Below, piece after piece: positions 18,512 through 25,449 of a stretch of DNA of 37,182 nucleotides; the first letter of the stretch is position 1, and the number at the start of each line of letters is the position of its first letter. The stretch lies in the NCBI GenBank assembly GCA_905212635.1, contig CAJMFH010000026.1, forward strand, positions 1-37,182, given 5' to 3'. The notes below the pieces were generated by a model. That model worked only from the letters and a program-made list of their open reading frames with translations. It searched no databases and had not been told where the DNA came from. The position numbers and the translations under genes were made by a program. The stretch comes from an uncultured Lachnoclostridium sp. (GTDB taxonomy: Bacteria > Bacillota > Clostridia > Lachnospirales > Lachnospiraceae).

Positions 18512-19873
18512 TTACTCATCCAGTGCGGCTTTTATCATAATCGCGCATTCCACACGTTTTTTCTGAAGTGCACAGCCGATCTCGTAAGGCTGATTGATGT
18601 CACCGTGCATATTATAGGCATTTGCGGCACATCCACCACTGCAATAGAACTTGGCAAAACAGTTGCGGCATTCTTCTTTGGCATAAACATTGCACAGTTT
18701 GAATTCATCGCGGACCGGCTCATTGACGATGCCGTCGTCCACATTTCCCAGAAGAAAATCTTCGTTTCCTACAAACTGATGGCATGGATACAAATCTCCC
18801 CAAGGGGTTACTGCCAAATACTCCGTTCCTGAACCACAGCCGGAAAGTCGTTTGTACACACAAGGTCCGCCGGTCAGATCGATCATAAAGTGGAAGAAAT
18901 TGAATCCCTTTCCCTCTTTTTCGCGTTTGATCATTTCTTTGGCAAGGCGGTCATATCCCTCGCAGATTACCGGAATATCTTCTTCCCGGATTGCATATGG
19001 TTCACTTGGATCTGCTACCACCGGCTCAACCGAGATCTGCTTAAAGCCCTCATCGGCAAGATGGAGTACATCTTCCACAAAATCCAGATTATAATGTGTA
19101 AATGTTCCGCGCGCATAATAGCGGTTCTGTCCGCGGCTTTCTGCTACTTTTTTAAATTTATCCAAAATGAGATCATAACTTCCGTCGCCGTTTTTATTTG
19201 GGCGCATATGGTCATGAACTTCTTTTCTTCCATCGATACTGAGGACAATATTGTCCATTTCTTTATTGGCAAATGCAATGATATCGTCATCCAAAAGCAC
19301 ACCATTGGTCGTCAATGTGAAACGAAAATGCTTGTCATATGGCTCTTCCAGACTTCTTCCATAGGCAACGAGTTTTTTTACCACATCAAAATTCATGAGT
19401 GGCTCTCCCCCAAAGAAATCCACTTCGAGATTGCGGCGGCTTCCGGAATTTTTCACCAAAAAGTCCAGTGCCTTTTTTCCGACTTCATAACTCATCAGAG
19501 AACGGTCTCCATGATACTCGCCCTCGCCGGCAAAACAATAACGGCAGGAGAGGTTGCAGGCATGCGCAATGTGAAGGCACAGCGCCTTTACCACGGTCTG
19601 GCGTTTTTTGAAATCGATCACACCGTCTTTGTACGTATCTTCGGTAAACAGCGTGCCATTTTCCCGCATTTCTTCCAGATCCTGATACAGTTCTTCCATT
19701 TCCTCTTCTTTTACTTCCGGATACTTTTTCAAAATTTCCGCTGTGATCTCTGGTTTATCTTTTGTCTCATACATCCCGATCACATCATATGCCACATCAT
19801 CCACGACGTGGATCGAGCCACTGTTTACATCTAAAACTATATTATAACCATTATTTTTATATTGATGAATCAT
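18512..19873 (-). CDS. scfB: SCIFF maturase, radical SAM/SPASM thioether-forming enzyme
   Basis: This enzyme installs a thioether crosslink in the SCIFF peptide encoded just upstream, using S-adenosylmethionine and several [4Fe-4S] clusters. The 453 residues start with a PqqD-like recognition region (about 1-85). The radical SAM motif CNLSCRYC follows (Cys 106, 110, 113), then FFGGEPLMNF and TTNGVLLDD. The C-terminal SPASM domain is Cys-rich (CGSGTEYLAVTPWGDLYPC, then CRNCFAKFYCSGGC). The start at 19873 follows GAGGATAAAAAG. The pair is nearly universal in Clostridia and yields ranthipeptide-type products. A hairpin lies between peptide and maturase genes. Confidence 0.96.
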   Translation of the reverse strand: MIHQYKNNGYNIVLDVNSGSIHVVDDVAYDVIGMYETKDKPEITAEILKKYPEVKEEEMEELYQDLEEMRENGTLFTEDTYKDGVIDFKKRQTVVKALCLHIAHACNLSCRYCFAGEGEYHGDRSLMSYEVGKKALDFLVKNSGSRRNLEVDFFGGEPLMNFDVVKKLVAYGRSLEEPYDKHFRFTLTTNGVLLDDDIIAFANKEMDNIVLSIDGRKEVHDHMRPNKNGDGSYDLILDKFKKVAESRGQNRYYARGTFTHYNLDFVEDVLHLADEGFKQISVEPVVADPSEPYAIREEDIPVICEGYDRLAKEMIKREKEGKGFNFFHFMIDLTGGPCVYKRLSGCGSGTEYLAVTPWGDLYPCHQFVGNEDFLLGNVDDGIVNEPVRDEFKLCNVYAKEECRNCFAKFYCSGGCAANAYNMHGDINQPYEIGCALQKKRVECAIMIKAALDE

Positions 19874-19948
19874 CTTTTTATCCTCATTCCATTTTGAATT
19901 CAAAGGTAGTTTTCGGAGCCGTGCCCCAAACTCTCATTTTTCAATAAG

Positions 19949-19985
19949 AAAGGACTTTACCCGACCCAAATCAGGCAAGTCCTTT
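19949..19985 (-). promoter_or_regulatory. Attenuator-like hairpin between scfA and scfB
   Basis: On the minus strand AAAGGACTT pairs perfectly with AAGTCCTTT, with an inner five-pair helix CCTGA/TCGGG including a G-T wobble. No long U-tract follows. It most likely reduces read-through or stabilises the upstream mRNA, giving more peptide than maturase. Confidence 0.7.
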
Positions 19986-20019
19986 GCCACTTTTCGTACT
20001 TCTCCGATACAATCTGATC

Positions 20020-20160
20020 TTACTTGTTCTCACAGCTCTGGTTTCCTACTGTGCAAGATGTCTTACAAGCAGACTGACAGGATGTCTGGCACTCACCGCA
20101 TCCGCCTTTTTTCATTGTATCTTTCAGATTTTTTGTTGTCAGAGTTTTAATTCTTTTCAT
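20020..20160 (-). CDS. scfA: SCIFF peptide precursor (six Cys in 45 residues)
   Basis: This 46-residue ribosomal peptide is the substrate of the radical SAM maturase next door. It starts MKRIKTLTTKNLKD, the conserved leader. The core holds six cysteines at 21, 24, 28, 32, 36 and 43 in the order CGECQTSCQSACKTSC and QSC. This fits the family definition in length and spacing. ATG 20160 is preceded by GAGAGGAATTGATTATC and a strong promoter. A Cys-Thr/other thioether is expected after maturation; the biological role of SCIFF products is still unsettled. Confidence 0.97.
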   Translation of the reverse strand: MKRIKTLTTKNLKDTMKKGGCGECQTSCQSACKTSCTVGNQSCENK

Positions 20161-20198
20161 GATAATCAATTCCTCTCATATTTATCGTATTATGATTT

Positions 20199-20227
20199 AG
20201 TATATCACAACTTTTTCTCAATTTCAA
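20199..20227 (-). promoter_or_regulatory. Promoter of scfA
   Basis: Minus strand: -35 TTGAAA (20227-20222), 17-base spacer, -10 TATACT (20204-20199) with an extended TG two bases before it. It lies 39 bases upstream of the scfA start codon. Confidence 0.8.
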
Positions 20228-20234
20228 TGGGGAT

Positions 20235-20263
20235 TTGACTTTTTCTTCTTCCTATGATAAGAT
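20235..20263 (+). promoter_or_regulatory. Probable promoter of pnuC leader
   Basis: Plus strand: -35 TTGACT (20235-20240), 17-base spacer, -10 TAAGAT (20258-20263); GATAAT three bases later is an alternative. Transcription would start near 20270, just before the structured leader. It is divergent from the scfA promoter. Confidence 0.6.
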
Positions 20264-20269
20264 AATTCC

Positions 20270-20374
20270 ATTATTAAACTGCCACCGGGTAGAGTGGTGC
20301 AAAGAGCACCCGCAGATACATCGTTAGGTCTTAGAAGATGTGTCTACGGGTGCCTTTTTTATGGAGGTTTTCGT
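20270..20374 (+). promoter_or_regulatory. Candidate riboswitch/attenuator leader of pnuC
   Basis: A perfect-looking intrinsic terminator sits in the leader: arms GCACCCGCAGATACATC (20306-20322) and GATGTGTCTACGGGTGC (20337-20353, two mismatches or wobbles), then C and T6. Upstream, CCAC (20282) pairs with GTGG (20294), and its loop CGGGT (20286-20290) can pair with ACCCG (20308-20312) as an H-type pseudoknot. GGTGC (20296) can also pair with GCACC (20306). Either pairing would block the terminator's 5' arm, the layout of a transcriptional switch. The aptamer would be about 45 bases or less. I cannot match it to a known class; NAD-related classes upstream of pnuC are the first to test. Confidence 0.65.
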
Positions 20375-21061
20375 ATGAGTAAAAAAGTATTATCTTATTT
20401 TTCCATCGGCGAATGGATTTTGTGGTGTTTTTCCATCGTGCTGATTATCGTATCCTTTTGCATTTTTGGCGGAAACGGCTTTTTAACGCTGATTGCGTCG
20501 CTTATCGGCGTCACATCCATTCTGATCAATGCAAAGGGAAATCCCCTCGGCCAGCTGCTGATGATCCTTTTCAGTCTGCTGTACGGAATCATTTCCTATT
20601 CTTTTTCGTACTACGGCGAAATGATCACTTACCTCGGAATGACGATGCCAATGGCTGCTTTTGCCTTGATCACATGGCTTCGGCATCCATACAAGGGAAA
20701 CCGTTCCGAAGTCCAGGTCAACTCAATCACAAAAAAAGAAACGGCTGCGATGTTCCTTGCCGCCGTCCTGATTACTGCCATATTTTACCAGATATTGAGT
20801 TTTTTTCACACGGCAAATATTGTCCCAAGCACGATCTCTGTCACCACGAGTTTTCTTGCCGTTTATCTGACATTTCGCCGCAATCCGTATTTCAGTCTGG
20901 CTTATGCCACCAACGATGTCGTCCTCATCGTCTTATGGACACTGGCGAGTCTCTGCGACAAACGGTACATCGCAGTCATCGTATGCTTTGCGATGTTTTT
21001 GGTCAATGATATCTATGGGTTTATCAGCTGGCAGCGAATGAAGGTGAAGCAGGGGGCGTGA
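20375..21061 (+). CDS. pnuC: PnuC-family vitamin/nucleoside transporter
   Basis: PnuC proteins move nicotinamide riboside, or in some branches thiamine or riboflavin, across the membrane by facilitated diffusion followed by trapping kinases. The 228 residues have about seven hydrophobic segments with the family marks GVTSILINAKGNPLGQ near 45-60, GIISYSFSYYGEM and the C-terminal AVIVCFAMFLVNDIYGFISW. ATG 20375 sits behind ATGGAGGTTTTCGT after the leader terminator; the frame is open upstream but runs through the terminator. No kinase gene is adjacent. Substrate is most likely nicotinamide riboside but not proven. Confidence 0.88.
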   Translation: MSKKVLSYFSIGEWILWCFSIVLIIVSFCIFGGNGFLTLIASLIGVTSILINAKGNPLGQLLMILFSLLYGIISYSFSYYGEMITYLGMTMPMAAFALITWLRHPYKGNRSEVQVNSITKKETAAMFLAAVLITAIFYQILSFFHTANIVPSTISVTTSFLAVYLTFRRNPYFSLAYATNDVVLIVLWTLASLCDKRYIAVIVCFAMFLVNDIYGFISWQRMKVKQGA

Positions 21062-21078
21062 GTTTGGCTTACCGCCCC
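21053..21078. terminator. Weak hairpin between converging pnuC and macrodomain genes
   Basis: GGGGCG (21053-21058) pairs with CGCCCC (21073-21078) over a 14-base loop spanning both stop codons. T-tracts are poor on both sides, so activity is uncertain. Confidence 0.4.
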
Positions 21079-21851
21079 AGTTTCTCCTCATAAATTCTCC
21101 GATCCTCGTCTTTAAACACATTGAAAACCACTTTTTTCACACGATTGTCATTTTCCAAAAATTTCCTGACCGTGTCTACGGCAATCTCCGCCGCCCGCCT
21201 CTGCGGAAACCGAAATACGCCTGTGGAAATACAGCAAAAGGCAATGCTTTCTACGCCACGCTCCGCCGCCAGTTTCAGGCATTCCAAATAGCAGGATGAC
21301 AGAAGTTTTTCGTCTGTCGCGGTGACTGTCCATTGGACGATTGGACCGACGGTGTGAAGGATGTATTTTGCAGGGAGATTGTAGCCGGACGTAATTTTTG
21401 CCCTGCCGGTTTCTTCCTCGTGCCCCTGCTTTATCATGATTTCGTTCATTTTGAGGCGGAGCTGCACGCCGGCATACGTATGGATAAAATTGTCTATACA
21501 GGCGTGAAGTGGCGAAAAACAGCCAAGCATCTGAGAATTGCAGGCATTGACAATTGCGTCGCAACGCAGTGTCGTGATGTCTCCCTGCCAAATGAAAAGG
21601 CGCGAATCTGACGGTGTCGGTGTCAGGTCTGAAACATCGGTTATGCCGCGTTCGCGGTTTCTTTCTTTCAGATAGTCGTCCTGAATTTTCAAAAATTCTG
21701 CGCTGATGGGATTGGGCATTCTGACGTTCATCAGCGAACGGAGCAGCTCTCTTTGTGCCTGCGGATCTGCTGGAATCTTGTTCCTGCCAAACCGAAGCTG
21801 TTCCGTTAATAAATACTCGATCAAAAAGATTCTTCTTTCCTCCTGCGTCAT
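21069..21851 (-). CDS. Zinc-type macrodomain protein, probable protein-ADP-ribose hydrolase
   Basis: The protein likely removes ADP-ribose from proteins modified by the sirtuin encoded upstream. Its 260 residues comprise an N-terminal helical extension of about 80 residues and a macrodomain. The ADP-ribose loop 1 is WQGDITTLRCDAIVNACNS (88-106), and loop 2 is CCISTGVFRFP (206-216). After loop 1, GCFSPLHAC supplies Cys111, His116 and Cys118, in the C-x4-H-x-C pattern I associate with zinc-dependent macrodomains paired with SirTM sirtuins in Staphylococcus and Streptococcus. ATG 21851 follows AAAGGAGCGTGGCAT. It closes the six-gene operon starting at 25352. Confidence 0.88.
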   Translation of the reverse strand: MTQEERRIFLIEYLLTEQLRFGRNKIPADPQAQRELLRSLMNVRMPNPISAEFLKIQDDYLKERNRERGITDVSDLTPTPSDSRLFIWQGDITTLRCDAIVNACNSQMLGCFSPLHACIDNFIHTYAGVQLRLKMNEIMIKQGHEEETGRAKITSGYNLPAKYILHTVGPIVQWTVTATDEKLLSSCYLECLKLAAERGVESIAFCCISTGVFRFPQRRAAEIAVDTVRKFLENDNRVKKVVFNVFKDEDRRIYEEKLGR

Positions 21852-21924
21852 ATGCCACGCTCCTTTCTGTACTGCTGCCTGTAAATACGTCTGTGAATCT
21901 TAATGCCGGAAGCGAAAATTCCTG

Positions 21925-22788
21925 CTAACCCTCTAAACTTTTCAAAGCCTGCGCAATATCCACATCCAGACACACCGCTTTATCCCGGATCTCCGCCGGG
22001 ATTCCACATTGCCCTTTGTTGATACAGATATAAAAGGCATCATTCCACTCATGTGTGTACTGCCAAAACGGATATTTGATAATGCCCGGCGTATTGTAGC
22101 CCACCCCGAGTTCGATAAATACCACTTTTTTATTCTTATTTTCCGCAAGAAACTGTTCGTACCGTCTGGCAGCGGCTTCCCAGCCGTCATCCTGTACAAA
22201 CGTACTGTCTGCGCGGAGATTCATATTCATCGGTCTGCCGCACTTTGGGCAGCGAGGAATCAGATCCGACGGAATTTCCATTTTCAATGTGCCATTTTCC
22301 GGGGCGATCAGCTGTCCGTTTTGGATTTCAAAACCTTCGCTTAATACCATTTTGCGGATCATTTCTTCATTGTCATACGTCTGTCTGTGACACGGCTTAC
22401 TGCATTGAAACAAGCCATAATCTCCCTGCGTGTAAAAAATTCTTTCTTTCTCAAAACCCGCTTTTTGAAAGCAATGATCGACATTGGTTGTAAGCACAAA
22501 ATAATTTTTATCTTTCACAAGATTCAGTATATCGTTATACACTGGGTTGGGCGCGTCCATATACCGGTTAATGTAGATATAGCGGCACCAGTATCCCCAG
22601 TATTTTTTCAATGTCATATACGGATAAAATCCGCCGGAATACATATCGGTAAATCCATATTTTTTGTAAAAATCCGAAAAAAACCGTTCAAACCGTTCGC
22701 CGCTGTACGTAAAACCGGCAGATGTAGAAAGGCCGGCTCCCGCTCCGATGATAACCGCCTCAGCCTGTTCAATCTTTTCTTTTATCAT
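21925..22788 (-). CDS. SirTM-type sirtuin, probable protein ADP-ribosyltransferase
   Basis: This 287-residue Sir2 fold binds NAD through GAGAGLSTSAGF (15-26) and TTNVDH (100-105, Asn102). Cys129, Cys133, Cys180 and Cys183 can hold structural zinc. The normal catalytic His of the HG(D/S) motif is replaced: the sequence is TQGDYG (120-125, Gln121). This His-to-Gln change defines the class M sirtuins (SirTM), which transfer ADP-ribose to proteins rather than deacetylate. The start overlaps the preceding stop as ATGA, so the genes are coupled. The next gene is the matching macrodomain. No GcvH-like lipoyl carrier, the usual SirTM target, is encoded nearby, so the target is open. Confidence 0.88.
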   Translation of the reverse strand: MIKEKIEQAEAVIIGAGAGLSTSAGFTYSGERFERFFSDFYKKYGFTDMYSGGFYPYMTLKKYWGYWCRYIYINRYMDAPNPVYNDILNLVKDKNYFVLTTNVDHCFQKAGFEKERIFYTQGDYGLFQCSKPCHRQTYDNEEMIRKMVLSEGFEIQNGQLIAPENGTLKMEIPSDLIPRCPKCGRPMNMNLRADSTFVQDDGWEAAARRYEQFLAENKNKKVVFIELGVGYNTPGIIKYPFWQYTHEWNDAFYICINKGQCGIPAEIRDKAVCLDVDIAQALKSLEG

Positions 22789-23396
22789 GTTCGTTCCACC
22801 GCCTTAACCGGGCATTTTTCATAACAATTTCCGCAGTGCAGACAATGATTCTGCCGGATAAAAAACGGCGTTCCCTCGTCGATACAGCGCTGCGGACAAT
22901 TTGCCACGCACACCCCACATCCAATGCAGGCATCCGTGATATGATAGCCCTTTTCTTCTATTATAACATCTCCCAGTGTGTATGTCTCGCGGAAAATCGG
23001 ATTGACACCGAGGTTGAAATATTCGATCTGCGCATTGTCGATACAGAAAATGATATCAATTTCCCGCGTGTTGCCCGGATACACATTGGCAAGGTACGGC
23101 TGTTCTTCAAAAATTGTATCGATCCACTTTCTCTGCTCCTCATCGGCAACCGGATATGCCTTTCCCGACAAGCGGATCATTTCTTTGTATTTCGTATAGC
23201 AGAGCACCTGAACTCTGCCATCTTCCAGCAATTCCCGGCAAAAATTTTTTCCGCGCGCCGTAAGAAAATAAAGGGCATCCGGCTCATAATGAATTGCGCT
23301 GATGTTGCGGATCTGCGGTGCTCCCTCGCTGTCCACGGTTGCAAACGCGAGCACTCCGACTAACTGCATTTTTTTAAGACATGTTTGTAAATCCAT
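22785..23396 (-). CDS. FMN-binding split-barrel protein fused to two [4Fe-4S] clusters
   Basis: Residues 1-145 resemble pyridoxamine 5'-phosphate oxidase-like FMN proteins (GVLAFATVDSEGAPQIRNIS; YFLTARGKNFCREL; VQVLCYTK). The C-terminus is a bacterial ferredoxin domain with two classical CxxCxxCxxxCP sets: Cys157, 160, 163, 167 and Cys185, 188, 191, 195. The fusion could pass electrons between flavin and iron-sulfur carriers. In this operon a plausible job is to supply electrons to the radical SAM enzyme or to work with the nitroreductase; that is inference. ATG 23396 has GGAGAAAAGCG upstream, 10 bases after the nitroreductase stop. Confidence 0.85.
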   Translation of the reverse strand: MDLQTCLKKMQLVGVLAFATVDSEGAPQIRNISAIHYEPDALYFLTARGKNFCRELLEDGRVQVLCYTKYKEMIRLSGKAYPVADEEQRKWIDTIFEEQPYLANVYPGNTREIDIIFCIDNAQIEYFNLGVNPIFRETYTLGDVIIEEKGYHITDACIGCGVCVANCPQRCIDEGTPFFIRQNHCLHCGNCYEKCPVKAVERT

Positions 23397-23406
23397 CGCT
23401 TTTCTC

Positions 23407-23983
23407 CTATTCTATTATTTTGATCCGTCCCGGTTTTCGCGGCTTGCTGCGGGGCTGTTCGCCATCAATATAGCCCAGAATGACAAATCCCTGACAGCTG
23501 TAGCCTTCCGGCACATCCCATTGTTTCATCAGTTTCTTTCCCTCTTCCGAAGCAAATGTCTCCGGTCCTCTTGATACGATGCAGGACGCGATGCCAAGTT
23601 CCGTCGCCTGCAAAACCATATTTTCCATCATGCAAAAAGCATCTGCCGTTTTAAACAAAAAGTTATCCTGGCAGAATACGCAGATCACGGTCGGCGCATC
23701 GTAAAATCCGTTTTGAATTGTTGGGTCATCAATCGTACTCGGCTGCTCCTTCGAAACATAATTTCCTGCAAGATGTATGCGGTCAAACTTTGCCATATTC
23801 AGCCTTCCAACACGCGCCGCCAACTCTTTATTGTGAATGGCAACCATCCTGCTGCGCTGTCCGCCTCCGGCATTGGGGGGCAAAATTTCCCGCCTCGAGT
23901 ATTATTTCCAAATTCTTCCTGTCAATCTGTTCTCCTGTATATTTTCGTATTGAATGTCTCGCTTTGATAAGATCCATCAACAT
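23407..23983 (-). pseudogene. Nitroreductase family protein with one-base frameshift in a C6 tract
   Basis: The gene starts at ATG 23983 (or ATG 23977, overlapping the maturase stop as TGATG) behind GGGGAGG. The first frame reads a typical nitroreductase N-terminus (LIKARHSIRKYTGEQ, then EAGNFAP) and stops early. The rest is intact in the +1 frame from about 23883: NAGGGQRSRMVAIHN, an FMN-site region and ILGYIDGE near the end. The break is at GCCCCCCAAT near 23878; with five C instead of six the frame is continuous at about 192 residues. Possible causes are a sequencing error, phase variation by slippage, ribosomal shifting at CCC-C, or true loss. The protein would be an FMN oxidoreductase, possibly acting on the modified peptide. 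Confidence 0.8.
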
Positions 23984-25038
23984 TGCAATTCCTCCCCGGT
24001 AATATCATTTTTCGTTTTCCAGCACTGCGGGTCTGCCCCATAAAAACTGCCGCCTGTTCCATTGGCGACCGCCGGACATCCACGGCACCACGGCCTCAGC
24101 TCACATTTACTGCATTTTACAAATTTATCATACTCCCGGTATTTTTCCATCTGGCAGATCCACACATCTGCAAGCCTGTCTTCAAATACATTGGCGACCT
24201 TACTGTCTGTCACACGCCGGCACGCCATAATGTCTCCATTGGAAGAAATTGTAATATGGCAGTTTCCGCAGTTGCATCCACCATAGATCATTCCCTTTTC
24301 GACATTTTGCGGCAGGGAAAACCGACCGGTCTCGTATTCATAAAGTGTCCACAGATGATCCTTTTTGTTAAAATAAGTCTTACACCCTGCCGCCTCATAG
24401 GCTTTAAATTTAGCAGCGCATATTTCCAAAAGTTTCCGGTATTCCTGCGGTGTCATGCTCGTGTCCACCTCACCGCCGGTCGGTACATAACGGGAAAACG
24501 CAAAGACCGTCACTTCCGCTTTTACCACTTCGTCAATGATATCCGGGATCTCGTGTATGTTGGTCTTTGACACCGTACTCATGATAACGCTTTTAATCCC
24601 CGCGCGGTTAAGGCATCCAATTTTTTCCAGCGTTAATTGGAAACTTCCCGGTTTGCGGAACCAGTCATGCGTCTTCTGCATTCCATCCAGCGACATCTGG
24701 TATTTTTCACAGCCGCACACTTTGAGCATCCGGCAGATTTCGTCATCCAGATGAAACGGATTTCCCATAAGGGTAAACGGAATGTTCTTTGATTTTAGAA
24801 GCACCATCAGTTTCCAAAAGTCAGGATGAAGAATCGGATCACCACCGGTAATGTAAAAATAAGGAATTCTCCCATATACTTTGCAAAAATCCTCGCAGTT
24901 TGCCACCACTTCCTGCATTTGTTTCCACGTCATGCTCGTAAGCTGTTGACAGCCCTCTCCTGAAAATATGTAGCAATGTTTGCACCGCTGGTCACATTCG
25001 TCGGTAATGTGCCATTGAAATGAAAAATACTGACTCAT
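23977..25038 (-). CDS. Radical SAM/SPASM maturase for ACGX-repeat peptide
   Basis: This 353-residue radical SAM enzyme has its cluster motif at once, CDQRCKHCY (Cys 15, 19, 22). ITGGDPILHPDFWKL (about 63-77) and a C-terminal SPASM-type Cys array follow (CNCGNCHITISSNGDIMACRR; CSKCELRPWCRGCPA). Unlike the SCIFF maturase it has no N-terminal recognition domain. It is encoded directly after a Cys-Gly repeat peptide, which fits the radical SAM/SPASM family I recall as the ACGX system. It probably forms crosslinks at the peptide's cysteines. Start ATG 25038 follows GAGAGGAATCGG. The reaction product is unknown to me. Confidence 0.88.
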   Translation of the reverse strand: MSQYFSFQWHITDECDQRCKHCYIFSGEGCQQLTSMTWKQMQEVVANCEDFCKVYGRIPYFYITGGDPILHPDFWKLMVLLKSKNIPFTLMGNPFHLDDEICRMLKVCGCEKYQMSLDGMQKTHDWFRKPGSFQLTLEKIGCLNRAGIKSVIMSTVSKTNIHEIPDIIDEVVKAEVTVFAFSRYVPTGGEVDTSMTPQEYRKLLEICAAKFKAYEAAGCKTYFNKKDHLWTLYEYETGRFSLPQNVEKGMIYGGCNCGNCHITISSNGDIMACRRVTDSKVANVFEDRLADVWICQMEKYREYDKFVKCSKCELRPWCRGCPAVANGTGGSFYGADPQCWKTKNDITGEELQC

Positions 25039-25120
25039 CCGATTCCTCTCCTTTCTTTTTCGGGTTTTACTTATCCTTTGATCTCCTGCGGTCTACGCTC
25101 CGCTCCGGTCCGCGCAAAAC

Positions 25121-25139
25121 TAACGTCCACCGGACGTTA
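25121..25139 (-). promoter_or_regulatory. Terminator-like hairpin at the end of the ACGX peptide gene
   Basis: TAACGTCC and GGACGTTA form a perfect 8-bp stem with a 3-base loop, beginning exactly at the peptide's TAA and followed on the minus strand by GTTTTG. It should end a large share of transcripts, leaving more peptide than maturase message. Confidence 0.75.
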
Positions 25140-25352
25140 TGCGCCGCAAGCTGTCGGTTTTTCGTCTGGAGTTCCTGCGCCACACGCCGTTCCGCATGCT
25201 GCCGGTTTTTCCTGTGCATCTCCTGCGCCACATGCCGTTCCGCAAGCCGCCGGTTTTTCCTGTGCATCTCCTGCGCCGCATGCCGTTCCGCACGCTGCTG
25301 TGGTCTGCCCGTTGTCCTTTTTGTTCCATCCAAAAATGTTTGATAATGCCAT
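25137..25352 (-). CDS. ACGX-repeat Cys-rich peptide precursor
   Basis: This 71-residue peptide is the probable substrate of the radical SAM enzyme downstream. It begins MALSNIFGWNKKDNGQTTA, a short leader, then three tandem 16-residue units each starting ACGTACGAG and separated by DAQEKPA or similar, and ends TACGA. The cysteines are at 21, 25, 37, 41, 53, 57 and 69, all in ACG context. The start at 25352 has AGGAGGTAATCATT; a longer frame exists but lacks a site. The repeats are also near-identical DNA (48 bp), so copy number could change by slippage. Family assignment rests on the ACG repeats and the neighbour. Confidence 0.87.
   Translation of the reverse strand: MALSNIFGWNKKDNGQTTAACGTACGAGDAQEKPAACGTACGAGDAQEKPAACGTACGAGTPDEKPTACGA
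25157..25292 (-). repeat. Three 48-bp tandem repeats inside the ACGX peptide gene
   Basis: The DNA coding for the ACGTACGAG units repeats every 48 bases with few changes (for example TTTTTCCTGTGCATCTCCTG on the plus strand occurs twice, 48 bases apart). The period is a multiple of three, so gain or loss keeps the frame. Confidence 0.75.
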
Positions 25353-25449
25353 AATGATTACCTCCTGTTTTTTATCGTGCCAGATGCAAACACCGTTTGC
25401 CCTTGGCGTTTTCATGTTACGGTCTTAGCATACCATGTGTGTTTTCAGA

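Noticed and set aside
20270..20374. T-box leader, because AGAGTGGTGC resembles part of the T-box sequence
   Set aside because: There is no room for a specifier stem, no AGGGTGGNACCGCG motif, and the downstream gene is a transporter with no amino acid link.
25157..25292. A possible short CRISPR array
   Set aside because: The 48-base repeats are directly tandem without unique spacers and encode a Cys-rich peptide with a good start site.
21069..25352. The ACGX operon as a recent horizontal acquisition
   Set aside because: No integrase, tRNA edge, or clear shift in base or codon use was seen next to it; a genome comparison would be needed.
25067..25415. Several overlapping open frames opposite or beside the ACGX peptide gene
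   Set aside because: They are shadows produced by the 48-base repeats; only the frame with AGGAGG at 25352 gives the ACG pattern and a leader.
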